This document shows positions 39,986 through 52,500 of a stretch of 64,000 bases of DNA, piece after piece. Below the pieces are notes generated by a model that made no database searches, was not told the origin of the DNA, and was given only the letters and a program-made list of their open reading frames with translations. The position numbers were made by a program, and so were the translations under genes. Source of the DNA: Ophthalmolycus amberensis (lineage: Eukaryota; Chordata; Actinopteri; Perciformes; Zoarcidae); NCBI GenBank assembly GCA_024529925.1, contig JAFEUB010001787.1:541001-605000 (forward strand), read 5' to 3'. Within the stretch, counting starts at the first letter, position 1; the number at the start of each line of letters is the position of its first letter.

Positions 39986-42900
39986 GAGTTGTCCGTGTTT
40001 CCGTCTCAGAACTTAGTAGTTTAGTGGTTCCCTCTTAAAACATAGGTGCATCTTGCTGACACGCACCTTTAATGAAAGAAAACATCCAATTCTCTGCAAA
40101 CAGCAAGTATATAATGTTCTGACACGCAAACAAAAAGAATCCACTATATTGCTTGTCAAAAGTGTTATGTTGACCTCTGATCCGATCAAAGAAGTCGCCC
40201 GTCGTCCTTCCCGTTGTGCAGAAGTTGGAGGTTGGATGTAGAATGTGTCTCTCTCAGCAGTGCTCCCCACCTTCCCTCGCTCTCTTGTCCCCACCACTAA
40301 CATTTTACCGACGTGACGAGTGATGAGCTATTGCCTCGACTCTTCCGTGTCAACGCACAAAGCCACAAGAGCTATCCTGCGATAGTCATTCGGCTTGGAT
40401 GGCTGTTATTGTCAACAGAGCTCTGTGAGGAGAAGTGATGCACGAAGGGAATTGAGATGATGGAAACGTCTGGCAGATTATTTCTGTCACAAATTCTGTG
40501 TGCGTGTCAAGTATCCACTTCAACCTGCCACTCATGTCTTGCTGTATTTTTACTCGGTGCCAGACTTTCATTTTCCATCAGACCTTGATGTTGAGAAGTG
40601 TTGCCTGATGTTCTCCATCTAGCTTGAGCACATCCAGTAATTTATCATGAAATGTCAGGAGTCACTGTGCTTTCTACGTATGATTAATTTAAGATCTAGT
40701 CAGAGTGGGTTTCCTCCTGGAAGTGGTTCAGTTTGAAGTGGGGAGAAACTTTCCTGCTGCTGCATAGAAAGATGTTGGAGTACTTCAAATGTATTCATAT
40801 AAAACATGAATCTGACAGAACTCTAGTTTTGATAGCTGATGAATTGAGTGGGACACATTTTTAAAGTAGTCTTTTGTGGACATGGACGTCCGATATTTGG
40901 TCTTTGGCTGTCAGATTGAGGAAGCATAGCTGCCACTCCTCTTCCCGAGCTGACAGAAAGTGCTGATGAGTTGTTTGTGACGCTCTGCACTTCCAGGCAT
41001 CGCCCCAATCCGTCATTGCAAATCAGCGCCCCGGAGCACCGACTGACAGGGGACAATGGAAGTGAATTCTCTGCAGGAGGGAACGATATCTGGCCACCGG
41101 TGATCCACGTTCAGCCCCGCAGTGGCGCCGAGCAGACACGATTTGACGATCTTAATTCAAAGTTCAAGCTCAGACCATTGCCCCTTAATCAGTAATGGTC
41201 AATACATTACATGAATAGAAGCTAATGAGATGGCACAATGGTGGAGCCCAAGGCCGTGACCCTCATCACGCCGAGAGGCTGCTTGTGATGCGTTCGAGAA
41301 TTTCAGAGCTGAAAAATCTGAGCCATTATCCAGAGGAAAAAAACAATGTTACGCGTTAGTAGCGATTTGCTGGCTTTGTGAAGGGTAACAGTAGAACCCA
41401 TTGCCTCATGCAACCATCCGTCGCACTTAAAGCTTCATTTGGTTTTATGATCAGTGGATATGTTTACATGCATACTAATTATTTCACTTACCCATATTAA
41501 GCCACGGACTCAAATGAAATCCCCTCGACTAGTTTGGAGGCTTGAGTTCTGTCCCGGTGAATCAGAAGTAGCAGAGCACAGTGTGCGTGTGAACTCACCC
41601 GTCTTGAGCGTCTCTGGCTCATATTAAGTGAAACACCTGCCCGGGCCTTTGTTTGACATTAACGGGCCGAGACCAAGTGATCAAATATGACCTTCCATGG
41701 ACTGTACAGGAATTGCACATCCCAGTAGGGATGTGGACTAAAGCCATGTCTGCGAGAGGCGTTGGCAGGTGCGTCAGCTAATGCTTGGTCTCTCAAAGTG
41801 TCAACATTTTTCCTCATTCTTCTCAGTCTGTGCGTCCAAAGTCACCATCTGTTGTCCCTGTTTTTTTCTTTCTGTAACAACGAGAAACCCAATGAATGAG
41901 CCACAAAAGAAGCCCCAATTTGCTTCAAAGACCAAGGCTGCTGCTTTCTTTAGCTAAATAAACATGGGGTTTTTATCTATGAGGTTATTAAGTCCAAGGC
42001 CCCCCCCCCCTCCACTCGACAGCCCCGTGGTCGTGATTATTGTTCTGCCGAGCTATTGACACTCAATTACCTGGTGGTCTTCCTGGAATAGAAGCCGTTC
42101 AATCTGTAAATATCTGTTCCTCCAGTGTTGAATGGGCTGTAAACCAATTGGTCGAGTAAACAGCCCTTGTGTCTCAATTATAGAGGCAGCGGATGATTTA
42201 TTGTCGTGTCCTCAACATTGCTTGCAGATGAAAGAACTGATTATATTATACTATCGTACTATGTCAAGCTACGTGTCAGGGTGCATAAGCTACTTCTACG
42301 AGTACCTATTTGGCGTCCTTGAAGCTTGGTGATGTATTTATTACATCTTCAGCAATATTTTTCACCTGCCTCGCATCATTTCTTTCCATATCAAACTTAT
42401 TATTAACGATTATTCGAGACGAAACAATGATAGGCGTGTGTAAAGTCACAAATTAAGTGAGCGGAAAGCAAGTGTAGTCCAAATGTCCAATGTTGTATGA
42501 AATTGGTGTTGAAAAGCGCGATACGCAGGATGATGGTCCTGGTTCAGGTCGGTGACTTGATTAATGTCTTCATAAATATGTCGATATAATTCGGGCTACC
42601 ATATTTTAATGAGGCTTGAGGATATTAAACAGCAGGTGGTCTCTTTCAGGTGCTCAAGCTCTGGCTTGAATAACTCTAAATGATCCACAGAGGGAATTAA
42701 AAAAAAACCCACGACTCGCTGGACAAATCTCTTCCACGAACGGCATCACAGTACTGTAGAAGGCTTTTCCTTCCAACAGCTTCCTACCAGCCAGCTAAGG
42801 ACATTTACAGATCTTAATATGCGGGGGGGGGGGGGTTAAAGCGGATATTTATAAATGGCCATCTTTCTACACACTGGATCAAAACTATTTCTCTGGAGAT

Positions 42901-43366
42901 GGCCATGGACGCGGTCTACGTTAGGATGACGGAGCTGATTGCTTCATATGAACACGTTGTATAGGTTTTCACTGGAGTATTTAAGATGTCGCGTATGGGT
43001 GCTTCACGTGAGGCGGGTTCACTTTACATTCCAGTTCTTCAATTCGACCAAAGTCTGCATCAAAACGATTCCTCTACAAGCCCCCCAGCATTTGCGTGTA
43101 GCAGAACATTGAAGAGAAATGCCTGGTGGAGCTTGAAATCCGGTTCTTCGTGTACATTGCAACAAAACCCCAAACTTAAATCACAGCCGAATGTCTCCTT
43201 GAGGCACCCATACTGAATTTGTATGTGCATAAAACTGCTAGACAGAGATGAGGATTGTGTCCCTTCAGTGGTAGACAAAGTTGACCTCCTCTCTGTCTGT
43301 GTATCTATTTGCTTTTATTGTAATTGTTCCAGATTCATTTCCATGTCTGTTCTGTGTCTCATTACA

Positions 43367-43680
43367 GCCTAGGCCGTGTGATAACACAACTGTTGCATTG
43401 CCCTGGCAGACTTTTTTACATCTCTCTCAGAACTGCCTCTGCTCATGAGAGTTTGAGGTTTGGCGTTCGTCGGGGCTTTGAAGATGTGTTATTGTTGCAT
43501 TTTTGTGAAATCTCGCACTGGGCTGGGCCGAATCAACTGTTATTGTTGTGCGTCAAGAGGACTATTTCTGTATACAATATGTGAAAATGTTTTTATTTCT
43601 CTTGACTATTATAATGGGTTTTAACCTGTGGAAAAAAAACAAAAACAAAAGGAAAAAAGAGATGAGACCAAATAAAATGT
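43367..43680 (+). other. Candidate terminal exon / 3' end of an unidentified transcript
   Basis: A good acceptor (tctgtgtctcattacag) ends at 43366. About 300 bases on is a canonical AATAAA at 43671-43676 with T/GT-rich sequence after it. The last 100 bases are A- and T-rich like a vertebrate 3'UTR end. One frame stays open to 43584, but I recognise no protein. It could be a lncRNA exon, the last exon of a gene with distant exons, a distal map3k11 poly(A) site or chance. Confidence 0.22.
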
Positions 43681-46454
43681 AACACTCCTAAATTGTTTGA
43701 CTTTATTCACATCTTAGAGGAAAAGGTGGAACAAAAGAATGCTCAATTGTTCCTTTAGCGATCTCACTCAACTATAAAACTTTCAGGGGAATTGTTTATT
43801 TGTTTTACAAGTAAGGCTAATTAATTGTATTGGTGTCATTGTTATATTTGTTAATTGTCATTTTCATCCACCTTGTGGACGCACTGTCAGCTATGGAAGC
43901 CCGGAGAGGACATGCATGTAATATCTCTTTTACTCTTTTACAAGTCATTATTTCATGATTTCAACACAAGTATTATTCTGTGATCATGAGGATGTTATGA
44001 CACAATTATTATTTTGTCATTTCTTTGGGTCTTTATTTGGTTTTAACACGATCACAAAAAACCGAGGTCTATTTATAGCTGTTCTGGAGCCTCATTTCAC
44101 ATGATCTTCATCAGTTTTCCAAGAAACAATTTAACGACAATTGTGAACTAGAAACAGTTCTTAACAGTTCTTAATTAAGGATTCATTCTCTGTGGACAAC
44201 GGTAATCCATCTGGTTTGTCAAAATACTTATTTTCGGATTGGAATTACTCAAAAATCCCTTTATTCTCACAAAACTTGCTAGAAAAATCTCCCTGGTCGT
44301 GTCCCGTCCTGCTTTCCGTGGTCACGATGTGAGCATTTGCCTCCAGTGGGCAGCTCCGGTTAATATTCAATCTAAAACCATCTCAATCCTGCCACAGAAG
44401 CGGAAGGAAATATTCTGTTATCATATTACACCATCTCCTCATATCATTTACGGTCCATAAAATGGAATGAAGACCACCATGGTTCAGTGGACACGATGGC
44501 TCTGTGTATATGTGTGTGCGCAGCTTCCATTTCTGTACTGTAACTGTGAGCGGAGACGTCAGCCGGTGAGATCTGCTGCTTTACAACGACATGGCAGGTG
44601 AAGACGGAGTGAGGACAGCGCTTGTGTGTTTTTTCTGAAACAACACAACTCTGTATGAACTCTGTTGTGCACTCTATGTCCACGGGCTAGATGCACAAAC
44701 CTCTGTGTAGACTTACACCTAAAACTATGTGTAGGCCAATGCAGAAAGACAGAAATATGCATACGCAGTCTTTCTCTCAGATTCGTTATTGTGGAGCCTC
44801 ATTTCTACTCCCACAGTTATGTCCATATATACTGTATGTCCATTAAAAAAAAATCAGCTGCAGTCCTCTACAAAATAGTGAGGACCACTTCAACTCATCT
44901 CTGCAGCATCTCATCGTTAACTATGGTGCACATGGAGAGCACTGACCAGCCTACACCAGGCTGCAAGGGGGCGCTCGAGCTTCCACCAAGACGGTCCAAA
45001 ATGTAATATAACAAATAGAAAATAATAAGTCCACTATTTGTAAAAATAGACTTCTCATTGGAGTCAAAAGTTAGAGAGTTTAACTCGTTCATGCCATATC
45101 AGGATGCTCTCCCGGACTTATTCACACTGTTGTGTATCTCTTAGACATTGCTCATGTTTTACTGCTTTACTTCGGCCAAAGACGCACCTGAGGAACAAGA
45201 GTGGTGACGAGAACGAGGATCAGTCCACCAGGCTCCGCTGGCCACCAGCTCCACCACGACTAAAGAAGTGGACGTTGAGGCTGTGACGGTCTTCTTCTGT
45301 GACGGGTGAGTAACGTCACGCATTTCTTTAAACTGACTATTAGCTGTCAATTAATGACCTTATTGTTTTGACTATGTGTCATCGTTAATGTGTATGCCAG
45401 CTCATGTCATATGGCTTCTAAATGTTGACCATTGTGAACGATGGAGACTAGTGAGCCATGTGGGCGGTTGCAGGTCGACCCGGCCTTGCACAGCGTGATG
45501 GTTGTCTTTGTGGGTGTGATGTTCTTACAACTTATAGCACAGAACACTTTATTAATGCTGGTATTAAAGTTGTGAGCCTAATGTATTGTTTTGTACTACA
45601 GCAACATACTGCCTATTCAGTAGAACAACGCATTGCTGATGAGTAAGGGTCCGTCTTACTTTCTTACATAAATCCCATTCTTTCAAGCATTTGTTCTCTG
45701 GCCGCCACAAATACATCTATGTTTGGTAAACACTGCTAGTGTCCCCGTTTGCTCTTGCAAAATCATTTGGGGATTGTTGATAGATCAGAATTGCTACTCT
45801 TAGTCCCGAGCCTGGCTTTAAAGCAAATTTCAAACCGTGGAATAACAATTTCAGGGCCCTGTCACGTGATGCCATTGGGCCCATAAAGACATTTTCCCAT
45901 AGACTTACGTTGGGAAAGGACCTTATACAACTCACCGGATAATATGATTTTATGAGGCAAAGCAACTTCCCAGGACAAAAACTTAAATAGCCCCTATTTA
46001 AATCATTTGGGGAAATAGAAGGCCCTGACGAGAGGGAGCCGGAGTTGATGACTGAACTGAGACAAACATGAGAACACCTGATGCTCAGGTCTGTTCATAC
46101 ATATGATGCTGAACTTTGCTCCATGATTGGTAAAGAGAAAAAACATGGGGAGGCTTAACGCAGATCAGGTGACAGTGTTGAATATGTCTAGAGATAAAAT
46201 AGGAATATCTCAACAGAAGGTCAGCAATAATTCATTCATAAACTTATAAAATAATTAATTCATGGACTATTTAATCTAAATTTCAATGAAAGCTTCATGC
46301 ATTCATTTTAAGGGGGCGTTTTTATATTACAATATTTCAAATGCTTAAAGAGTTGAGAGGAAGTAGAAAAAAAGACTTCATAATTAGAATTGCTTGTTTT
46401 TTTTAATTACTTTTTGACCACTTGGGCACAACGTGACGTGTTATCTCATCAAGT

Positions 46455-46760
46455 TGCCATTGTGAACAACTTTGTAAACTTTTGGTAATTTGCATATTCA
46501 GCAGACACAGAGCAACATCCGTTTTGGTCTCTGGTTTTGGACTCCTGAGAAGAATAATTGGCCCTTTAGCTGCTAAATGCTCCATATACTGTATTCACCA
46601 GCTAGGTGCTAACTTGCAGTGTGTCTGTCAACAAAACACTTTGTGTGTTGGCACTGCAAGTAGCATCCCGTAAACCTTCTGTCAGCTACCTGGTGGGCTA
46701 CCCAGCTACTAAGTTACCAGCTAGCTGGTGAACATAACATTTAGCTGCTAAAGAGCTGAC
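46455..46760 (+). repeat. Interspersed repeat sharing sequence with 9.9 kb
   Basis: Blocks 'gcatattcagcagacacaga', 'gcccttttagctgctaaatg'-like text and 'accagctagctggtgaac' parallel the copy in map3k11 intron 1, in the same orientation. Confidence 0.5.
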
Positions 46761-47248
46761 ACTCACACTCGTTTTCGTCACCAAGTGTTTTTTTTATTGT
46801 TTATAATCTGCATACATTTTTTGTCTTTTAATATTTTATATAGATTACAACATTCTGCTTTTTATATTCAATATGGGTATATTCATTATAGAGTATGTAA
46901 AACTTGACATTCATTTTTTTTATCCCCCCTCATTAAATATAATACATAAAATGTCCTATTCCATTTATTCTATTTAAACAGAATATATTACACTCAACAT
47001 GAATATCATAAGTCTCATTTATTTAAGTAGACCAAATAAAAAAGGGAAAAAACAACAACAACTAAGTGCTCAGAGTGACGGCGCTGCAGAGACACACCGC
47101 TGCGCTTTACAGACTTTCATCCACTGTGTCCATGGCAACGAGAGCCTTGGAGACTTGCGCCGGGGTAGAGGAGGGTCAGGCGTTGCAGAGTCTCTCCATC
47201 ACGTCCTCGCTGACGCTGCTGATTCTCCATTCTCTGTGTTTATCCATC

Positions 47249-47274
47249 AGAGAGAGAGAGAGAGAGAGAGAGAG
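47249..47274. repeat. (GA)13 microsatellite
   Basis: A perfect AG tract. Arg-Glu polymer frames through it are artefacts. Confidence 0.95.
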
Positions 47275-48299
47275 GCATACACCAGGAACATTTCACACCC
47301 ATAAACAGGTATTCATAAAAAGGAATGTGCAGTGAGAATGTACGCACCTCAGATGAGGTGGAGTAGAAATAGAAGGTGGCATGAATCGAAAAGACCATAT
47401 TTGTACTTAAGTACTTCGTTACATTCCACCGCTGGTGGACAGTATGTTCATAACTAATCCGTAGTCGTGTGTCAGATATCTTTTTCACGTTTACTGTACA
47501 ATGCTGTAGTAATCAATGATTCTACCAAGTCAACAGCCTATCCTCACTGTGGATTGAGCAGCCAAATAATGTTTTCTTTAAGTGATACATTTTCTTTTTA
47601 ATAAGATGTGAGAAAATAGTGCAAATCACAGTCCTCTAATATCAGTCGCTGGCCCTAAGTTGGGGAAAAAAAATCTGTTTCAAAAATGACTGCTGTGAAA
47701 TGACTAAAGTGAGCTGAAACAGGTCCTTTCATACTTGTTTTTGTATTTCTATATTCGAGCTGTCACTTTTATTTCTCAAGGCTGTCTGCGCTCACATTTA
47801 TTCAGTGAAGCCTCAGAAAATAATTTTATGCAGGTAATTCTCGGGAGGTGAAAAACTCGTTCTCACATCAGCAAGCCCGTGTTAAATATGAACCCAAATG
47901 AAAAGGTTCTAATTAGGCCCAGAAACAGTTTTAAATGCCACTTTTCTGCACTGAAAATGGCAAAATTAACATCCATGTCATAGTATTGTGTCCAACTGAG
48001 GAGCTTTCTCTGGAGAAGTAAACTGATATGGAAATCGCTCTTTAGGGGGTCGAATAAGCCATTTCAGCAAGAGCTTCTAGAAAGCAATGATTTTTGATGT
48101 CCTATACTTAACAGTCAGTTCACTAAAGTCTCCATATTTGCGTTTGTTGTTTTTGAATAATAAATGATACTAGTTATGATACATACAGTACATCTTTAAT
48201 ATAATGCTATTGTGGGCTGTCAGAGGTATTCAAAATATATATTTCTCAGACATGTATCTCACCAAGTCGTTGTCGGCAGTCGCGAGGAACAGATGCATG

Positions 48300-49530
48300 T
48301 AATTGTCTAAACCGCACTGGGCACACAACACAGCGGTGCTCACTGGTGTTGAACAGGTCACATCAAATTTTACAAGCGGAAAATAGTGGAGACCACGATG
48401 CTGCGGCACAAATGTCTCCCAAAGGAACCGTGAAGTAGCTACACTTCTGGTTGAGTGGGCTCGTATCCCCGTAGGAACTGAGAACCACTGTTGCGCTTAA
48501 GCATGGGAACCGACATCAACCGGCCAATGTGCCGAACGCTGCTGAGAAAGCAGATGAAAAGCTGAGGAGGACACTTCCTTAGAGGCTGAGTACGAGTTAC
48601 ATTAAGACACCACGCCCTAACTGGACAAAGGGTGAGCAACTCCTCCCGCTCTGCCTGCGAGGACGAAGAGGGTTCAAACCGACCCGCCTCCAGGAGCTGA
48701 CATGTCAAGAGTATCTGTAGTTGTTGAGCTGCTCTAAACCCCTGTGTGAAGGCCGGGGAATGGCTTGCTGCAAGTGTGTTGGGCAGTTTCCCTCATAGTA
48801 ACAGAGCGCTCATCCTTGTCCAGCACATCTTGAGAACCCGGGTTTGAAAGACATGAAAAAGGCATTAATGGCAAATTCATTGGTTCATTTTTTGATGCCA
48901 TCTGACAAAGAAGTCTGCAGTATCTGAATGAGGATCCCCAGTGGCTTCCCTCTCCTGATTGATGTACACTATCAAACAGGAGCAAAAAGAGACAAGACAT
49001 CAGCATCATCCGGGGCATTTGGGCCGTGGCTACGGAATGCATTCCTGGCCGGGGGGTTAGGGATGACGAATAGGAGGAACGACGAGCCTCATACCTGTCC
49101 ATCCTCTGAGATAAACTCTGAAGAGCGGTAAGAATCTGATGCTGGGTGTCTGAGCTGCAACTCTTTGCTGATGGAGCAGGAGCTGGGCATTTAGCAGCTT
49201 TAAGCACCTCACCATGGCTTGGTTTGTCGGGGAATCATGATAACGGTCACACAAACGCTTGCGAGAGCCGCTTATGACCAGGCCTCTTTGGAGTCCCTCC
49301 TCTGTGAATACTGTGAAGCCAGCTAGCAAAACTGGCAACTGGCTAATAACGAAAACAATGCAAAGATGACGAGCCAGAAGTTGACCCCGCTTTTATAATG
49401 CTTAAAGCTCCGCCTCCTGGGGTCATGGCCATGACTTTGTTTACTTAAGGTCCCGAGGGAGGAACGAAGATCATCATTCTATTGAGACCGTAGTGACGGT
49501 CAGAGTGAGGTCGAAACAGATATAAATGTC
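48300..49530 (-). mobile_element. Degenerate DIRS-like tyrosine-recombinase retroelement
   Basis: Read on the minus strand, the part at 48300-48720 encodes pieces typical of the DIRS tyrosine recombinase: EELLTLCPVRA, then QLFICF, then GIRAHSTRSVATSR and FDVTCSTP. HSTR at 48446-48457 fits the H-x-x-R catalytic motif. The pieces lie in different frames or are interrupted, so the copy is dead. Upstream (48734-49340, minus) two overlapping frames of 157 and 93 residues may be the remains of the first open frame. Reverse transcriptase and RNase H were not seen, so there is a large internal deletion. The stretch at 49430-49530 may be terminal-repeat sequence. Ends are approximate. Confidence 0.7.
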
Positions 49531-52500
49531 CCCAGTGCAGTAATAATGGAAAACCAAGACATCTCAAGCAAAGGGTAACAGAGCTCCCTTTCCAGTAATA
49601 TTATTACTAAACTCAGGAAAGACCAAATGTAAGTCATTCAGCCAATAGATGAATGTGTTGTCTGCTATACTGTATAAATCTGTGTTAATTTGAATGTTAA
49701 TGTCACATTAAAATCCAAAATATCACCACAGTAAAGCAGTTAGCTGTGCTCTGATTGTAAAAAGACAAATCTCTCCCTACATGCGTTCATTAGGCTGAGG
49801 AGGATATCCATTCAGTTATGTTTGTGCACGTGTAACCACCAGAGGGCAATGTGTAAGTGCACAGCGTGGGACTTTGTGCACTAATCTATTCTGTTAGTTA
49901 TCACTGTTTTGCTGCTGTGGTTTCCCGCCTCACACCGGCTGAACTGCTCGTCCGCGGTGCATCGGGTCAGAGGTTGGCCGTGCGTTTCCTTTTCCTCACT
50001 CATCTGGAGGCTCTTTGATGAGCTGCTGAGAGAAACCGCTTTCGCACTGCGGGGCTGACTAACAATGTTTTTAGAGAGGCCGGGTCCTCCCACCCACCGC
50101 AGAGAGCTGCACATAACGGAGGGCTGATTGACAGATTGAGATCATGGAAATTAAAGACAAAAGAGTCTTTTATGGAAATGTATGCAGAATTAAAACATTA
50201 CACAGTCCTCAGTCCTCGCTCCGTATCATAACGGGGTATCAAGGCGAGAAAAATGTTATCAGTATTTATTCTGTATTATTAAGGCTTTGGTAAAGGCATA
50301 CATACTTCAGACATTCTGAGGTGGGGATCTTTCCTCTTACTCATCAAAGATTCAGTTTCCAATTCATGTCAACATGCTTCAATTGCCTCCGTGCCAAATT
50401 GGCCCACTGTTCTTGAGCCTGTATCGTTACATGAAAAAATCCATCCTCTCGCTTGACTTCACAACTAAGCCGCAGCAACAGGAGCAGTGTCCGAGACAGG
50501 ACTGTGAAGTGCACGCCAGCAGTGCACAAACAATTACACAACGCCGCCACAAAAGCTGCATGTTTTGTGGCGCCCGATAAGAGAGCCCTGAATAAATGTG
50601 CCTGCATGCATGAAAGACTTGAGAGGGAGAAGTGTTTGCGGGGTAAATATTGCGGTTGGCCTTCGTGCATGTGTACAAAACAATTACATGCTTCATTGTT
50701 GTGACAAAAACGGTCCGAGACAGCAGCTATTTGCTGTTAATTTAGCTTGAGAAGTCCCCATCAGTGTGTGTGTGTGGGGGGGGGGGGGGGGGGGGGGGGG
50801 GAAATCGTATTGGTTACTGTATGTCAGCAGGATGCTGGCTGTGAAAGACACGAGTAGATCTAATGTAACTTTATAGGATGACGGATACAAATGACTGTAC
50901 CACACTGGGCACTAGGTTTGGTCTAATAGTGGATCCATTTTGGATAATCAGATCTTTAGGTTAGTTTACTGATGTATGTGGGTTTTGTCAGCCAATTCAA
51001 CAACTGCAGCAGCAGCACGATTATCAAGACAAGATATCTCTCCACTGTAATTGACCCTACCCTAAGCCCCGCCCCCTGGTACTACTCCGTCAAAGCTACC
51101 ACAGAGCCCACACTGTAACTAACTGCACTCCCTGAATAAATATGATCAATAAGAACAGAAAAAGGTCTTGTCACCCGGTGATCGAGATGGAAGTCAATGA
51201 ATTTAAGGAACGGCACTGTAAAGCCGGGTAGGTCCTTATTCACTGTTACAATCATTAAAGAGCAAAAGCACCATGTGTAGACATTTAGTATACCTTCAGC
51301 AGCTAGCGTAGCATAGAAATGCTAGCACCATTAATGACTATGTTGAAAGATTATTTATCTCACCTGCTTTCCGGAGGATCGCGAGTGTCCTCAGCTTTTC
51401 ACATGTCCGTGCATATCCAACAGTTTTCTTCCTACGCGGACGCATGGATGGAGAAAATGGAGAACTTTGAGGAGCTTTGAGCCGGTTTGCTGCAAAGAGA
51501 AGACTGTCCATGCGTAAAGTATTAGCCTACCAAGGCTTTAGTTTTTCAGAACATGTCAGAGCTCGAGGTAATTACTTCAAATGTCTTCAAATGTTTCTTT
51601 TGACTTTAATTGATCATCAAAATAAAAAAACAAAAAAATCGCTGTCAATCAATGAAATGTTGCTTGATTAATCAACTAATCCTTTTCGTTTTAATCATCA
51701 GCAAGAGAAAACGCGAAAATACTTCGGACTTGTCTTATATTCTGCAATACTCTTGTAATGCTGTCTGTGATAATCCAAAATAGGTTAATGCTAATTTATC
51801 AGCTGGGCTTTAATTTGAGCCTTTAGAGTGATAAACATCGATCGGTTATGAAATTTAAAAGCAGAAAAGACAGATGATGGTAGAAGACAAAGAGAATGAA
51901 TTATTTCTTCCAATACCCAAAAGAACAAAACTAGTAAAAACGAGGGCTAAGATATTGTCACCTGCAGTAAACTGTACTGCTGCCGAGGGCTGATGGTGCA
52001 GTTTATTTATTGTCTCTGAGACTCTGTCCCTGGGCATTTGAGAGTCCATGTTGTGATTCATGACCAGCAGTGGTGCAATTGAGCATTTTAAGAGGAGCCA
52101 GGGGTGTATGGTACAGCGTGAGCCTTAATAAATGGTCTTCTTAAGAGCCATTCATAGCCTGTCCTGAGCAAGGGGAAATGATGACGGATCGGTTTTCTTT
52201 GCTGTGCCTCATTTCTTATCCAAATGAAATCCGGGGAGTCCATTCATCCCGCTTAGGAGATAATAAATTGGTTGAGTTGTCGCCTGTATATAGACCTCAG
52301 GAGTTGATGTGCTTACTGTGTGCTGGTGTTCTTCACAGTAACCCCTCCTCCTCATTAGTTGTCCTCTCTTTTTATATTCAAGCATCACTTTAGAGTAGTT
52401 TACAATAACTTGGTCACTTCTTCTGCTGTTCACATAAATGAATGCATAATACAATAAATAACCCACTACAGCCAATAACTCACCCGTATTATAATCAAAA

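Larger units (their letters stand above)
36876..43366. other. Gene-free stretch downstream of map3k11
   Basis: No exon can be supported. It contains a 22-base G run (37049), the 'ggaatagttt' repeat (37578-38050), family A copy 3 (39662-39985), C and G runs near 42000 and 42823, and otherwise unique AT-rich DNA. An open frame at 40971-41195 follows a plausible cttccag, but I recognise no protein in it. Confidence 0.55.
43681..48299. other. Gene-free stretch
   Basis: AT-rich unique sequence, a repeat at 46455-46760 and a GA tract at 47249. No exon, RNA gene or strong open frame is supported. Confidence 0.55.

Noticed and set aside
40971..41195. 74-codon frame after a cttccag acceptor-like site
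   Set aside because: No donor, no recognisable protein and no partner exons. It could be a conserved noncoding block, but nothing in the sequence decides it.
48734..49207. 157-codon minus-strand frame considered as a host gene
   Set aside because: It lies in the DIRS-like element directly upstream of the recombinase remains, so it is treated as element-derived.
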